From Thiobacillus sp. (GTDB taxonomy: Bacteria > Pseudomonadota > Gammaproteobacteria > Burkholderiales > Thiobacillaceae): a stretch of DNA of 45,629 bases. This document shows, one piece after another, positions 20,790 through 28,583 of the stretch. The notes below the pieces were generated by a model. It was not told the origin of the DNA. It searched no databases and saw only the letters and a program-made list of their open reading frames with translations. The stretch covers positions 1 through 45,629 of the forward strand of contig JADFDN010000007.1 of the NCBI GenBank assembly GCA_018262815.1, read 5' to 3'. Position 1 is the stretch's first letter. Each line of letters begins with the position of its first letter. The position numbers were made by a program, and so were the translations under genes.

Positions 20790-20865
20790 GTCCGCGAGGT
20801 GCGCGCCACGCGCACCCGGATCGATGCGGGACCCGCAGCATGCGCGTGCACCCGCTTTCGCGGAC
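20790..20865. other. Nested inverted repeats in the tamB-surE gap
   Basis: GTCCGCGA (20790-20797) pairs with TCGCGGAC (20858-20865). Directly inside it is a perfect 8-base hairpin GGTGCGCG/CCA/CGCGCACC (20798-20816), then a second small stem around TGCGGG/CCCGCA (20825-20837). As RNA this 76-base piece could fold into a three-way junction. There is no T-tract. It may be a terminator or processing signal for tamAB. Confidence 0.4.
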
Positions 20866-20912
20866 AACGATCCGGGCGCATCCAAAAGTGATGCGAAGTG
20901 CGATTTGTACGC

Positions 20913-20940
20913 TTAACCGATCAAATCCCGATGTTAGAAT
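20913..20940 (+). promoter_or_regulatory. Candidate promoter of the surE-pcm-nlpD-rpoS operon
   Basis: TTAACC, a 16-base spacer, then TAGAAT lies about 78 bases before the surE ATG. The -10 box is good and the -35 is poor. Confidence 0.35.
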
Positions 20941-20947
20941 CGGGCGC

Positions 20948-21019
20948 ATGTTCGACGTCCGCATCACCGTTATGATTTTCCCGCGCCGACTGCCGGTTCT
21001 GTCCGGAGGCTGCCGCTGA
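20948..21019 (+). CDS. Possible 23-residue leader peptide before surE
   Basis: ATG at 20948 opens a 23-codon ORF ([16 protein letters not shown]...) whose TGA overlaps the surE ATG as TGATG. The surE ribosome site (GGAGG) lies inside it. Translation of this leader could couple to surE. There is no clear ribosome site of its own: the start is only about 8 bases after the candidate -10 box, so it would be nearly leaderless. Confidence 0.25.
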   Translation: MFDVRITVMIFPRRLPVLSGGCR

Positions 21020-21762
21020 TGCGCATCCTGCTTTCCAACGACGATGGATATTTCGCCCCCGGCCTCGCTGCGCTGGCGCAGGCGCTGGCGCCGCTGGCCG
21101 ATGTCACCGTGGTGGCGCCCGAGCGCGACCGCAGCGGCGCCTCCAATTCGCTGACGCTCGACCGCCCGCTGATGCTGCGCCAGGCGCCGGGCGGCTTCTA
21201 CTACGTCAACGGCACGCCGACCGACTGCGTGCATCTGGCCGTCACCGGCATGCTCGATCACATGCCGGACATGGTGATTTCCGGCATCAATCATGGCGCC
21301 AACATGGGCGACGACACCATCTATTCCGGCACCGTGGCCGCCGCCACCGAAGGCTACCTGCTTGGCATCCCGTCGATCGCGGTGTCGCTGGCCAACCACA
21401 ACGCCCAGCATTTCGACACCGCCGCGCGCGTGGTGGCCGAGCTGGTGCAGCGCATCCAGACCCGGCCGCCGACCGAGCCGATGCTGCTCAATGTCAACGT
21501 GCCGGACCGCGCCTGGGACGGACTCGGCGGCCTGACCGTGACCCGGCTGGGCAAGCGCCACAAGGCCGAGTCTGTGGTGAAGACCACCAACCCGCGCGGC
21601 CAGATCGTGTACTGGGTGGGCGCCGCCGGCGCCGCTCAGGATGCGGGCGAGGGCACCGATTTCCACGCCGTCGCCAATGGATTTGTATCGATCACCCCGC
21701 TGCAGATGGACCTCACCCGTTTCAGCCAGATGGACAGCGTGAACACATGGCTGAAACCCTGA
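21019..21762 (+). CDS. surE: 5'/3'-nucleotidase SurE
   Basis: This 247-residue metal-dependent phosphatase acts on nucleoside monophosphates and short polyphosphates and is linked to stationary-phase survival. The N-terminal metal site [11 protein letters not shown] (Asp8, Asp9) is intact. [26 protein letters not shown] and [22 protein letters not shown] are family signatures. CCGGAGG stands about 9 bases before the ATG. It overlaps pcm by 16 bases in the conserved surE-pcm-nlpD-rpoS order. Confidence 0.96.
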   Translation: MRILLSNDDGYFAPGLAALAQALAPLADVTVVAPERDRSGASNSLTLDRPLMLRQAPGGFYYVNGTPTDCVHLAVTGMLDHMPDMVISGINHGANMGDDTIYSGTVAAATEGYLLGIPSIAVSLANHNAQHFDTAARVVAELVQRIQTRPPTEPMLLNVNVPDRAWDGLGGLTVTRLGKRHKAESVVKTTNPRGQIVYWVGAAGAAQDAGEGTDFHAVANGFVSITPLQMDLTRFSQMDSVNTWLKP

Positions 21763-22427
21763 GCTCCCGCGCCGGCATCGGCATGACCTCGGCACGCACT
21801 CGCGGCCGCATGGTCGAACGCCTGCGCGAGCAGGGCATCAAGGACGAGATGGTGTTGTCGGCTATGGGCAGCGTGCCGCGTCATCTGTATGTGGACCAGG
21901 CGCTGGAATCGCGCGCCTACGAAGACACCGCGCTGCCGATCGGTTTCGGTCAGACCATTTCCAATCCCTACATCGTCGCGCGCATGGCGGAGCTGGCGCG
22001 CCATGGCGAGGCCGGACAGGGACGCGCGCTCGGACGCGTGCTGGAAATCGGACTCGGCTGCGGCTATCAGGCAGCGGTGCTCGGCAAGCTGGCGCGCGAA
22101 GTGGTGTCGATGGAGCGCGTCGCCGCGCTGGTCGGCAAGACGCGCGCGCGGTTGCGCGAACTGCGGGTCAACAACGTCAAGCCGAAGCACGGCGACGGCA
22201 TGCACGGCGCCCGGGACTTCGCGCCCTTCGACGCCATCGTGATCGCGGCGGCGTTTGCCGAGGTGCCGCAGGAACTGCTGCCGCAGCTCGCGGACGGCGG
22301 GCGGCTGGTGATGCCGCTCGGCAATGCCACGCAGACGTTGTGCGTGGTGGAGCGCCAGGGCGATGCGTATACCGAGCGCCTGCTCGAAGCGGTGAAGTTC
22401 GTTCCCCTGCTGCCGGGGGTGGCGTAA
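21747..22427 (+). CDS. pcm: Protein-L-isoaspartate O-methyltransferase
   Basis: This 226-residue SAM-dependent enzyme methylates isoaspartyl residues in aged proteins so they can revert. The substrate-binding hallmark [17 protein letters not shown] (about 69-85) and SAM motif [15 protein letters not shown] (about 98-111) are present. The usual TGSGYQ form is replaced by GLGCGYQ, a conservative change. The start lies inside the surE 3' end. nlpD begins 5 bases after the stop. Confidence 0.95.
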   Translation: MAETLSSRAGIGMTSARTRGRMVERLREQGIKDEMVLSAMGSVPRHLYVDQALESRAYEDTALPIGFGQTISNPYIVARMAELARHGEAGQGRALGRVLEIGLGCGYQAAVLGKLAREVVSMERVAALVGKTRARLRELRVNNVKPKHGDGMHGARDFAPFDAIVIAAAFAEVPQELLPQLADGGRLVMPLGNATQTLCVVERQGDAYTERLLEAVKFVPLLPGVA

Positions 22428-22432
22428 GCGCC

Positions 22433-23338
22433 ATGGCGATCGGCTTGCGCGCACGGATGGTCCTGCTTCTGGGTGTGCTGGGCCTGGCGGGCTGCACTGC
22501 GTCCGGTCCTGCGCCGGTGAGCGATCGCGGCTCCGTGCGCATTGCGGCGGCACGTCCGGCCGCGCCGCAGATCGTGCCGTCGACCAACGGCCTGCATACC
22601 GTGCAGCGCGGCGACACCCTGTATGCCATCGCCTTTGCCAACGGCCTCGATCATCGCGAGATCGCCATCTGGAACCGGCTCGAATCGGCCGATCTGATCC
22701 TGGTCGGCCAGGTGCTGCGGCTGACGCCGCCGCCCGGCGGGGTCGAGATCAGGCCGCTCGACGACGAGCCGGCGCCAAGTGCCCGTCCGTTGGCTGAGCC
22801 CGTCGTGCTGAGCGAGCCGCAAGGGGTGTGGTTGCCGTATTCCGAGGCCAACTGGGGACGGGCGTCTGCGCCGCACCCGGTGGTCGCCGTCGCGCCGGTT
22901 GCGCCGGCACCCGCGCCTGTGCCTGTCGCGCCGCCGCCCCGGGCGCCTGACCCCGCGCCAGGCGGGGTGGTCGACAGCTGGCTGTGGCCGGCCGAAGGCA
23001 CGCTGGCCGGACGCTTTGGCGCGGCAGGCGGCAAGGGCATCGATATCGTGGGTCAGCGCCATGCGCCGGTGAAAGCCGTGGCGCCCGGCAAGGTGGTGTA
23101 CAGCGGCAGCGGCTTGCGCGGCTACGGGCGGCTGCTGATCGTCAAGCATGCCGGCGAATTCCTGTCGGCCTACGCACATAACGAAACGATCCTGGTCAAG
23201 GAAGGCGATCTGGTGACCGCCGGGCAGCGCATCGCCCTGATGGGCGACAGCGACGCCGACCGGGTGAAACTGCATTTCGAAATCCGCCGTTATGGCAAAC
23301 CGCTTGATCCCCTGACGTATCTGCCGGAGCGCTCATGA
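22433..23338 (+). CDS. nlpD: Lipoprotein NlpD: LysM and degenerate LytM/M23 domain
   Basis: This 301-residue outer-membrane lipoprotein activates the amidase AmiC during septum splitting. It has lipobox LAGC at 18-21, LysM at about 47-90 (HTVQRGDTLYAIA), a Pro/Ala/Val-rich linker (about 150-180) and a LytM domain (about 200-300). The LytM domain reads KGIDIVGQ, lacking the metal-binding H-x3-D, as in E. coli NlpD, so it is an activator rather than a peptidase. The stop overlaps the rpoS start (ATGA). The rpoS promoter is often inside nlpD; I could not place one here. Confidence 0.95.
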   Translation: MAIGLRARMVLLLGVLGLAGCTASGPAPVSDRGSVRIAAARPAAPQIVPSTNGLHTVQRGDTLYAIAFANGLDHREIAIWNRLESADLILVGQVLRLTPPPGGVEIRPLDDEPAPSARPLAEPVVLSEPQGVWLPYSEANWGRASAPHPVVAVAPVAPAPAPVPVAPPPRAPDPAPGGVVDSWLWPAEGTLAGRFGAAGGKGIDIVGQRHAPVKAVAPGKVVYSGSGLRGYGRLLIVKHAGEFLSAYAHNETILVKEGDLVTAGQRIALMGDSDADRVKLHFEIRRYGKPLDPLTYLPERS

Positions 23339-24276
23339 GCCGTGAACCCAGCGACGAATCGGAAGACCTGACGCCTGACGAAAACGAAGCGGAGCAGCAT
23401 GCTGCCGATACCAACGAGGAACTGGCCTCGGCCATCCTCGACGAGCCGCAGGTCGACGTGACCCAGCTCTATCTCAACGAAATCGGCCAGGCGCCGCTGC
23501 TGACCGCGGCAGAGGAAGTCGCGCTGGCGCGGCGTACCGTGCAGGGCGATTTCGAGGCGCGCCAGACCATGATCGAGCGCAACCTGCGGCTGGTGGTCAA
23601 CATCGCCAAGCATTACGCCAACCGCGGACTGACCCTGCTCGACCTGGTGGAGGAGGGCAACCTCGGCCTGATCCACGCGCTGGAGAAATTCGATCCCGAG
23701 CGCGGCTTCCGTTTCTCGACCTACGCCACCTGGTGGATCCGCCAGAACATCGAGCGCGCGATCATGAACCAGTCGCGCACCATCCGCCTGCCGGTGCACA
23801 TCATCAAGGAACTCAACATCTACCTGCGCGCGCAGCGGCATCTGGAAACCCACGGCGTCACCGACGCCACCTCGGACGACATCGCCGCGCTGACCGGGCA
23901 TCCGGTGGAGGACGTGCGCCGCATCATGCAGCTGAACGAGCGGGTCGCCTCGCTCGATGCGCCGCTCGACGTCGATCCCACGCTGTCGCTGGGCGAGGCG
24001 ATCGCCGACGATAATGCCCACCTGCCCGACGAGATGCTGCAGCTGGAAGAAATCGAACACCACGTCCACGAATGGCTGACCCAGTTGAACGACAAGCAGC
24101 GCTGGGTGATCGAACGCCGCTTCGGCTTGAACAACTGCGAAGCCTGCACCCTGGAAGATCTGGCGCTGGAGCTGCAGGTGACGCGCGAACGCGTGCGGCA
24201 GATCCAGATGGAATCCCTGCGCATCCTGCGGCAGCTGCTGCGGCGGCGCGGCGTGTCCAAGGACGAGCTGTTCTGA
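23335..24276 (+). CDS. rpoS: RNA polymerase sigma factor RpoS
   Basis: This 313-residue stationary-phase and general stress sigma factor has region 1.2 (DVTQLYLNEIGQAPLLT), region 2 with the core-binding and -10 recognition helix (RGFRFSTYATWWIRQNIERAI), region 3 (about 160-235) and region 4 helix-turn-helix (TLEDLALELQVTRERVRQIQ). There is a short acidic N-terminal extension. It is the last member of the surE-pcm-nlpD-rpoS cluster and is coupled to nlpD. It may control genes such as surE and pcm. Confidence 0.96.
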   Translation: MSREPSDESEDLTPDENEAEQHAADTNEELASAILDEPQVDVTQLYLNEIGQAPLLTAAEEVALARRTVQGDFEARQTMIERNLRLVVNIAKHYANRGLTLLDLVEEGNLGLIHALEKFDPERGFRFSTYATWWIRQNIERAIMNQSRTIRLPVHIIKELNIYLRAQRHLETHGVTDATSDDIAALTGHPVEDVRRIMQLNERVASLDAPLDVDPTLSLGEAIADDNAHLPDEMLQLEEIEHHVHEWLTQLNDKQRWVIERRFGLNNCEACTLEDLALELQVTRERVRQIQMESLRILRQLLRRRGVSKDELF

Positions 24277-24298
24277 CCCCGATGCGGGTGCGGGTGCC

Positions 24299-24955
24299 AT
24301 GATCGACTGGTCGACCATCGACACCGTCTTCCTCGACATGGACGGCACCCTGCTCGATCTTCACTTCGACAATCATTTCTGGCGCGAGCACATGCCGCGC
24401 CGCTATGCCGAATACCACGGGCTCGACGAGGCGGTGGCGCGCGCCCACCTCGACCAGCACTACGAACGCCACGCCGGCACGCTCAACTGGTACTGCCTGG
24501 ATTTCTGGAGCAGCGAACTGGCGCTCGACATCGTGCAGCTGAAGGAAGAGGTCGTGCACCTGATCGCGGTGCGCCCCGACGTGCCGGCCTTCCTGCAGGC
24601 GCTGCGCGCGTCGGGACGCCGCGTGGTGATGGTGACCAATGCCCACCCCAAAAGTCTCGGCCTGAAAATGCGCGAAACCGGGATCGAAACCTGGTTCGAC
24701 GCGCTGATCTCATCCCATCAGGTCGGCCTGCCCAAGGAGCATCCGGATTTCTGGCAGGGCCTGCAGGCGATCGAGCCGTTCGACAGGACGCGCACCCTGT
24801 TCGTCGACGACAGCCTGCCGGTGCTGGAGAGCGCCCGGGCCTACGGCATTTCCCAGCTGCTGGCGGTGTGCAACCCGGATTCGCGGCAGCCGCACAAGGA
24901 TTGCGGGGCGTTTCAGGGGATTACGAGTTTTGAGCAGGTGATGCCGGGGGGGTGA
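24299..24955 (+). CDS. yrfG: HAD-family phosphatase, GMP/IMP nucleotidase YrfG type
   Basis: This 218-residue haloacid dehalogenase-like phosphatase has motif I DMDGTLLDL (Asp13 nucleophile, Asp15), motif II VTNAHP (about 114-119), a Lys in LPKEHPD and motif III LFVDDSLPVL. HFDNHFW and TLNWYCLDFWS match E. coli YrfG closely as I remember it, supporting GMP/IMP 5'-nucleotidase activity. It starts 22 bases after rpoS and may be read from the same transcript. The opposed repeat pair follows. Confidence 0.88.
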   Translation: MIDWSTIDTVFLDMDGTLLDLHFDNHFWREHMPRRYAEYHGLDEAVARAHLDQHYERHAGTLNWYCLDFWSSELALDIVQLKEEVVHLIAVRPDVPAFLQALRASGRRVVMVTNAHPKSLGLKMRETGIETWFDALISSHQVGLPKEHPDFWQGLQAIEPFDRTRTLFVDDSLPVLESARAYGISQLLAVCNPDSRQPHKDCGAFQGITSFEQVMPGG

Positions 24956-25017
24956 GCTGTCGTTGCGAGGGGCTTAGCGCTGAAGTACCAGTCTTTGGTT
25001 TGGCGCGGAGCACGTCC

Positions 25018-25295
25018 GAGTAGTTGGTTTTTCGCGGGGCTGCTGACCGTTGGCCGGGGGTAGCCCGGCAGCTAGTCACTTTTTTTGTCTCGCCAAGAAA
25101 AGTAACCAAAAGAAGGCGACCCCGACAGTCCCGAATTCCCGAAGATCAAGCGCGTCGGTCGGGCGGCAAAGAACTCGCCCCGCCTTTGATGTTTTTAATT
25201 GGATTGTTGTGGACGGGGCTCAAACACCTTTGCCGCTGATCCACCCGACGCACTTGATCTTCGGCGGGTCTGTAAGGGGAAGAAGGTCAAAATCA
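25018..25295 (+). repeat. Intergenic repeat, copy 1 (forward)
   Basis: About 278 bases, running from GAGTAGTT through GACCGTTGGCCGGGGGTAGC to GGTCAAAATCA. It is an imperfect copy of 25382-25658 in the opposite orientation. Both copies translate spuriously to a peptide beginning MAGGSPAASHF. I recall similar intergenic repeats in other beta- and gammaproteobacteria. It contains a small GCCGGG/CCCGGC stem followed by a T7 run. Confidence 0.85.
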
Positions 25296-25381
25296 GTTTG
25301 CCAATGGGCTGCCGTCGCGAACCGGATCAGGGCTTCGCAGTAAAGCCACCCAATTACACAGACTGCCGCGTCATCACCGAC
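25296..25381. other. 86-base spacer between the opposed repeat copies
   Basis: Unique sequence between the two inverted copies. No ORF with a ribosome site and no further repeat are seen. Confidence 0.5.
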
Positions 25382-25658
25382 CTGATTTTGACTTTCAGCC
25401 CCTCTCAGTCCCGCCGGAAATCGAGTCTGCCGGGCGGATCAGCGGCAAAGGTGTCTGAGCCCCGCTCACCTTCGAATTCCTGCAAAAGCGGGGCGAGTTC
25501 TTTGCCGCCCGCCCGGCAGGCTCGATTTCCGGGGTTTCGGGGATGAGCGGGGTCGCTTTTTCTTTGGTTACTTTCTTTTGGCGAGACAAAAGAAAGTGAC
25601 TAGCCGCCGGGCTACCCCCGGCCAACGGTCAGCGGTCCCGCAAAGCCAGTAACTACTC
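25382..25658 (-). repeat. Intergenic repeat, copy 2 (inverted)
   Basis: About 277 bases, the reverse complement of copy 1 with scattered substitutions and small indels. The outer end (GTAACTACTC) reaches the TGA of the helicase gene, so the repeat supplies that stop codon's surroundings. Together the two arms could form a very long stem in any transcript crossing from either side. Confidence 0.85.
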
Positions 25659-27609
25659 AGTGTTGCTCCGCGCCTACGTCATGCGCCGCAAAAAACCGCT
25701 CCACCACCTCCAGCTTCCGCGTCCGCGTCATCGCCGGCAGCGCATTCAACAACAAGCGCCCATACGGCTTATCCGCCAGCCGCGTATCGCAGATCATCAG
25801 CACCCCGCGATCCGTCTCGGTGCGGATCAGCCGCCCCGCCCCCTGCTTGAGGCTGATCGCCGCATGCGGCAACTGGTAATCCATGAACGGCTTGCCGCCG
25901 TTCTTTTCGGACTGGGCGATGCGCGCAGCGACGACCGGATCGTCCGGCGGCTGGAACGGCAGCTTGTCGATGATGACGACCGACAGCACGTCGCCAGGCA
26001 TGTCGACGCCTTCCCAGAAGCTCTGGCTGCCAAGCAGGACGGCGTTGCCTGCTTTCTGGAAGCGGGAAAGCAGTTCGTTCTTCGGCGCGTCGCCCTGCAC
26101 CAGCAGCGGATACTCCCAGCCGCGAAACTTGAAGGCGTCGGTCAAGAGGCCACGCGCCTTGTCCAGCGCGCGCAGGCTGGTGAACAGGATGAACGCGCGC
26201 CCCTGGCTGATTTCCAGAACTGGAAGCGCGGCTTCCACGACGGCTTCGGTAAACTCGGGAGAATTGGGCGCGGGAAGTTGCTGAGGGACGTAAAGCACAC
26301 CCTGGCGCGGGTAGTCGAAGGGACTGTCGACGCACAGGGTTTCCGCCTCATCGATTCCGAGTCGGGTTTTCAGATGGCTGAAGTCGCCCCCGACCGAAAG
26401 CGTGGCCGAGGTGAGAATCCAAGCCTGCGCGCGTTCGGAGAGCCTGGCGCCGAACATCGCGCCGACGGACAGCGGCGTCGCATGCAGCAGCAATGAGCTC
26501 AGCGTGGTTTCGAGCCAGCGCACGCGCGGATGCTCAGGATCGTCATCGCGTTGCCAGCTGGCCAGCGTGGCCTGCACCGCCTGCGCGCGCTCGAAACAGT
26601 TCTTCAGATCCGCGTCGCGCTCGGCCTGGGTTTCCAGCAGTTTCGCCGTTTCATCCAGCGCCGCGCTCAGCCTCTTCAGCGCGTCCGGCCATTTATCGTA
26701 GCGCGCGAGTTCCGCAGCGGTCGCCTTGACCGGATTCTGCGGAAACGCCAGGCGCAGATCCCGCGCGGCCTTGGTGAGGTCTTCGGCGGCCCGGCGCAGG
26801 GCGGGGAAGTCGCCTGCCTTCACCGCCGCCAGCCGCTTGGTGTCACCGGCCAGATCGAGCAGCTGCGCGACGGACAGGTTTTCGCCGAAAAACTGCGCGG
26901 CGGTTTCGGCAAGCTGATGCGCCTCGTCGAGGATCACGGTGTTGCAGGCGGGCAGCAGTTCGGCGACGCCTTCGTCCTTCAGCCACAGGTCGGCGAAGAA
27001 CAGATGGTGGTTGACCACCACGACTTCCGCGTCGAGCGCGTTCTTGCGCGCAGCCATGACGAAGCAGTCCTTGTAGTGGCTGCACTCGCTGCCGAGACAG
27101 GTATCGCGGCTGGAGACGGCGTAGAGCCAGGCGGTGGCATCCTCGGGAATGCCTTCGGCCTCGGCGCGGTCGCCGCTGGTGCTGGTTTCGGCGAAGCGGG
27201 CGATCTTCTGCAGCCACGCGGCATCGTCGCGGTTTGCGAAGCGTCCGTCGCTCAAATTGCGCTGCAGGTGGTGATGGCAGACGTAGTTTGCGCGCCCCTT
27301 CAGCAGCGCAACCTTGACCGGCGACTTCAATGCGCGCCGTGCGGCTGGCAGGTCGCGATGGAACAGCTGGTCCTGCAGCGCCTTGGTGCCGGTCGAGATC
27401 ACCACCTTGCCGCCCGACAGCAGCGCGGGAATCAGATAGGCCAGGGTCTTGCCGGTGCCGGTGCCGGCTTCGGCCAGCAGCACGCTGTTGTCGGCGACCG
27501 CACGCTCGACCGCCTCGGCCATGGCCAACTGCTGCGGCCGGGCGCGCCAGCCTGGCAGCACCGCGGCGCACGCCCCATCGGGGGAAAATATGTGTTTCAG
27601 ATCAAACAT
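25657..27609 (-). CDS. yoaA: ATP-dependent DNA helicase of the DinG/YoaA (XPD-like) family
   Basis: This 650-residue superfamily 2 helicase with an Fe-S cluster unwinds 5'-3' and is linked to replication repair. Walker A AEAGTGTGKT is at about 46-55. Four cluster cysteines lie in RANYVCHH, DTCLGSEC and YKDC. The DEAH box is in VILDEAHQLAE, and C-terminal helicase motifs include GSQSFWEGVDMPG and QGAGRLIRTE. Shorter than E. coli DinG, it fits YoaA. The track begins at 27684; ATG 27609 (MFDLKHIFSPDG) matches the usual start of the family, with ATG 27642 also possible. The 3' end abuts the repeat. Confidence 0.85.
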   Translation of the reverse strand: MFDLKHIFSPDGACAAVLPGWRARPQQLAMAEAVERAVADNSVLLAEAGTGTGKTLAYLIPALLSGGKVVISTGTKALQDQLFHRDLPAARRALKSPVKVALLKGRANYVCHHHLQRNLSDGRFANRDDAAWLQKIARFAETSTSGDRAEAEGIPEDATAWLYAVSSRDTCLGSECSHYKDCFVMAARKNALDAEVVVVNHHLFFADLWLKDEGVAELLPACNTVILDEAHQLAETAAQFFGENLSVAQLLDLAGDTKRLAAVKAGDFPALRRAAEDLTKAARDLRLAFPQNPVKATAAELARYDKWPDALKRLSAALDETAKLLETQAERDADLKNCFERAQAVQATLASWQRDDDPEHPRVRWLETTLSSLLLHATPLSVGAMFGARLSERAQAWILTSATLSVGGDFSHLKTRLGIDEAETLCVDSPFDYPRQGVLYVPQQLPAPNSPEFTEAVVEAALPVLEISQGRAFILFTSLRALDKARGLLTDAFKFRGWEYPLLVQGDAPKNELLSRFQKAGNAVLLGSQSFWEGVDMPGDVLSVVIIDKLPFQPPDDPVVAARIAQSEKNGGKPFMDYQLPHAAISLKQGAGRLIRTETDRGVLMICDTRLADKPYGRLLLNALPAMTRTRKLEVVERFFAAHDVGAEQH

Positions 27610-27728
27610 TTTTGGACCAGATTTCGAGTCGGAGTGTACCATTCGGTCAAACAGCCCCGACGGTTCTTGTTTCAAGTTTGCCAAGCTATCTGACGTTAGT
27701 TCTATCGATTTCGCTTTTCGGCCTTCTC

Positions 27729-28583
27729 ATGCGCGCTTACCTGTTCTGCCTGCTGTTATCCGTATTTTCAGCAGCCGCTCACGCGGCCACCGTCGAGCAG
27801 GAGATGCGCCCCGGGATCCGAGCGAGTGCCGGATACCTGGTCGGCGAACGCAGCAAACCCGCCGTGCTGTTGCTGCACGGTTTCTTGCAGACGCGCGAAT
27901 TCCCTACCGTTGCCACGCTGGCCCGCGGCCTGCACGATACAGGCTATACGGTGCTGTCCCCCACGCTCAGCCTCAGCATCCCCAACCGGACGCAAAGCCT
28001 GGCCTGCGAGGCGGTGCACAAGCACAGCCTGGATGACGACATCGCGGAGATCGGCCGCTGGGTGAACTGGCTGAAATCGCGAGGCCACCGTTCCATCGTG
28101 CTGGTCGGCCACAGTTATGGCAGCCTGCAACTGCTGGCCTATCTGTCGCGCAAGCCGGATGCAGCCGTAACAGGCTACATCGGCGCTTCGCTGGTCGAGG
28201 CCCAGATCGGCACCAGCGCGCGACCCGAACTGATCGCGAAACTGGAAGACCGCATCCAGAACAGGCAGCGTGCGCTGTTCACCCACTCCCTGTCGTTCTG
28301 CAGGAAATACCCCTCGACGCCCGAAGGCCTGCTGTCCTACGTACGCTGGGATCAGGCCCGCGTGCTGGCGGCCTTGAGGCAATCGCCGGTCGAAGCGAGG
28401 CTCATCATGGGGGATGCCGACACCATGCTGGGAGGCGGCTGGCTCCAGGCCCTGCAGCATGTCCAGACGCCCATGGTGGTCGTGAAAGGCGCCAACCACT
28501 TCATGGATGGCGAACATGAATTCGATCTGCTGGATCACACGCTCAATTTCCTGGCAACCCTCCAGCAGGGTCCTTCCCGATGA
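27729..28583 (+). CDS. Exported alpha/beta hydrolase
   Basis: This 284-residue protein has a signal peptide (about 1-19, ending AHA). An oxyanion-loop HGF at 50-52, nucleophile elbow GHSYG with Ser129, an Asp in MGDADTM (about 224) and His in GANHFMD (about 260) make a complete triad. It is probably a periplasmic esterase or amidase; the substrate is unknown. The ATG at 27729 is chosen because it opens the signal peptide; the longer ORF from 27330 covers the helicase start. The stop overlaps the start of the GGDEF-EAL gene by 4 bases (ATGA). Confidence 0.75.
   Translation: MRAYLFCLLLSVFSAAAHAATVEQEMRPGIRASAGYLVGERSKPAVLLLHGFLQTREFPTVATLARGLHDTGYTVLSPTLSLSIPNRTQSLACEAVHKHSLDDDIAEIGRWVNWLKSRGHRSIVLVGHSYGSLQLLAYLSRKPDAAVTGYIGASLVEAQIGTSARPELIAKLEDRIQNRQRALFTHSLSFCRKYPSTPEGLLSYVRWDQARVLAALRQSPVEARLIMGDADTMLGGGWLQALQHVQTPMVVVKGANHFMDGEHEFDLLDHTLNFLATLQQGPSR

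Noticed and set aside
18163-21795. 1210-codon minus-strand ORF opposite tamB and surE
   Set aside because: It lies antisense to two well-recognised genes, has low-complexity Gln/Arg/His/Ala composition typical of high-GC shadow frames, and no ribosome site or domain.
25050-25625. ORFs beginning MAGGSPAASHF on both strands
   Set aside because: They are translations of the same intergenic repeat in two orientations; frames drift by small indels between copies, so no coding constraint is visible.
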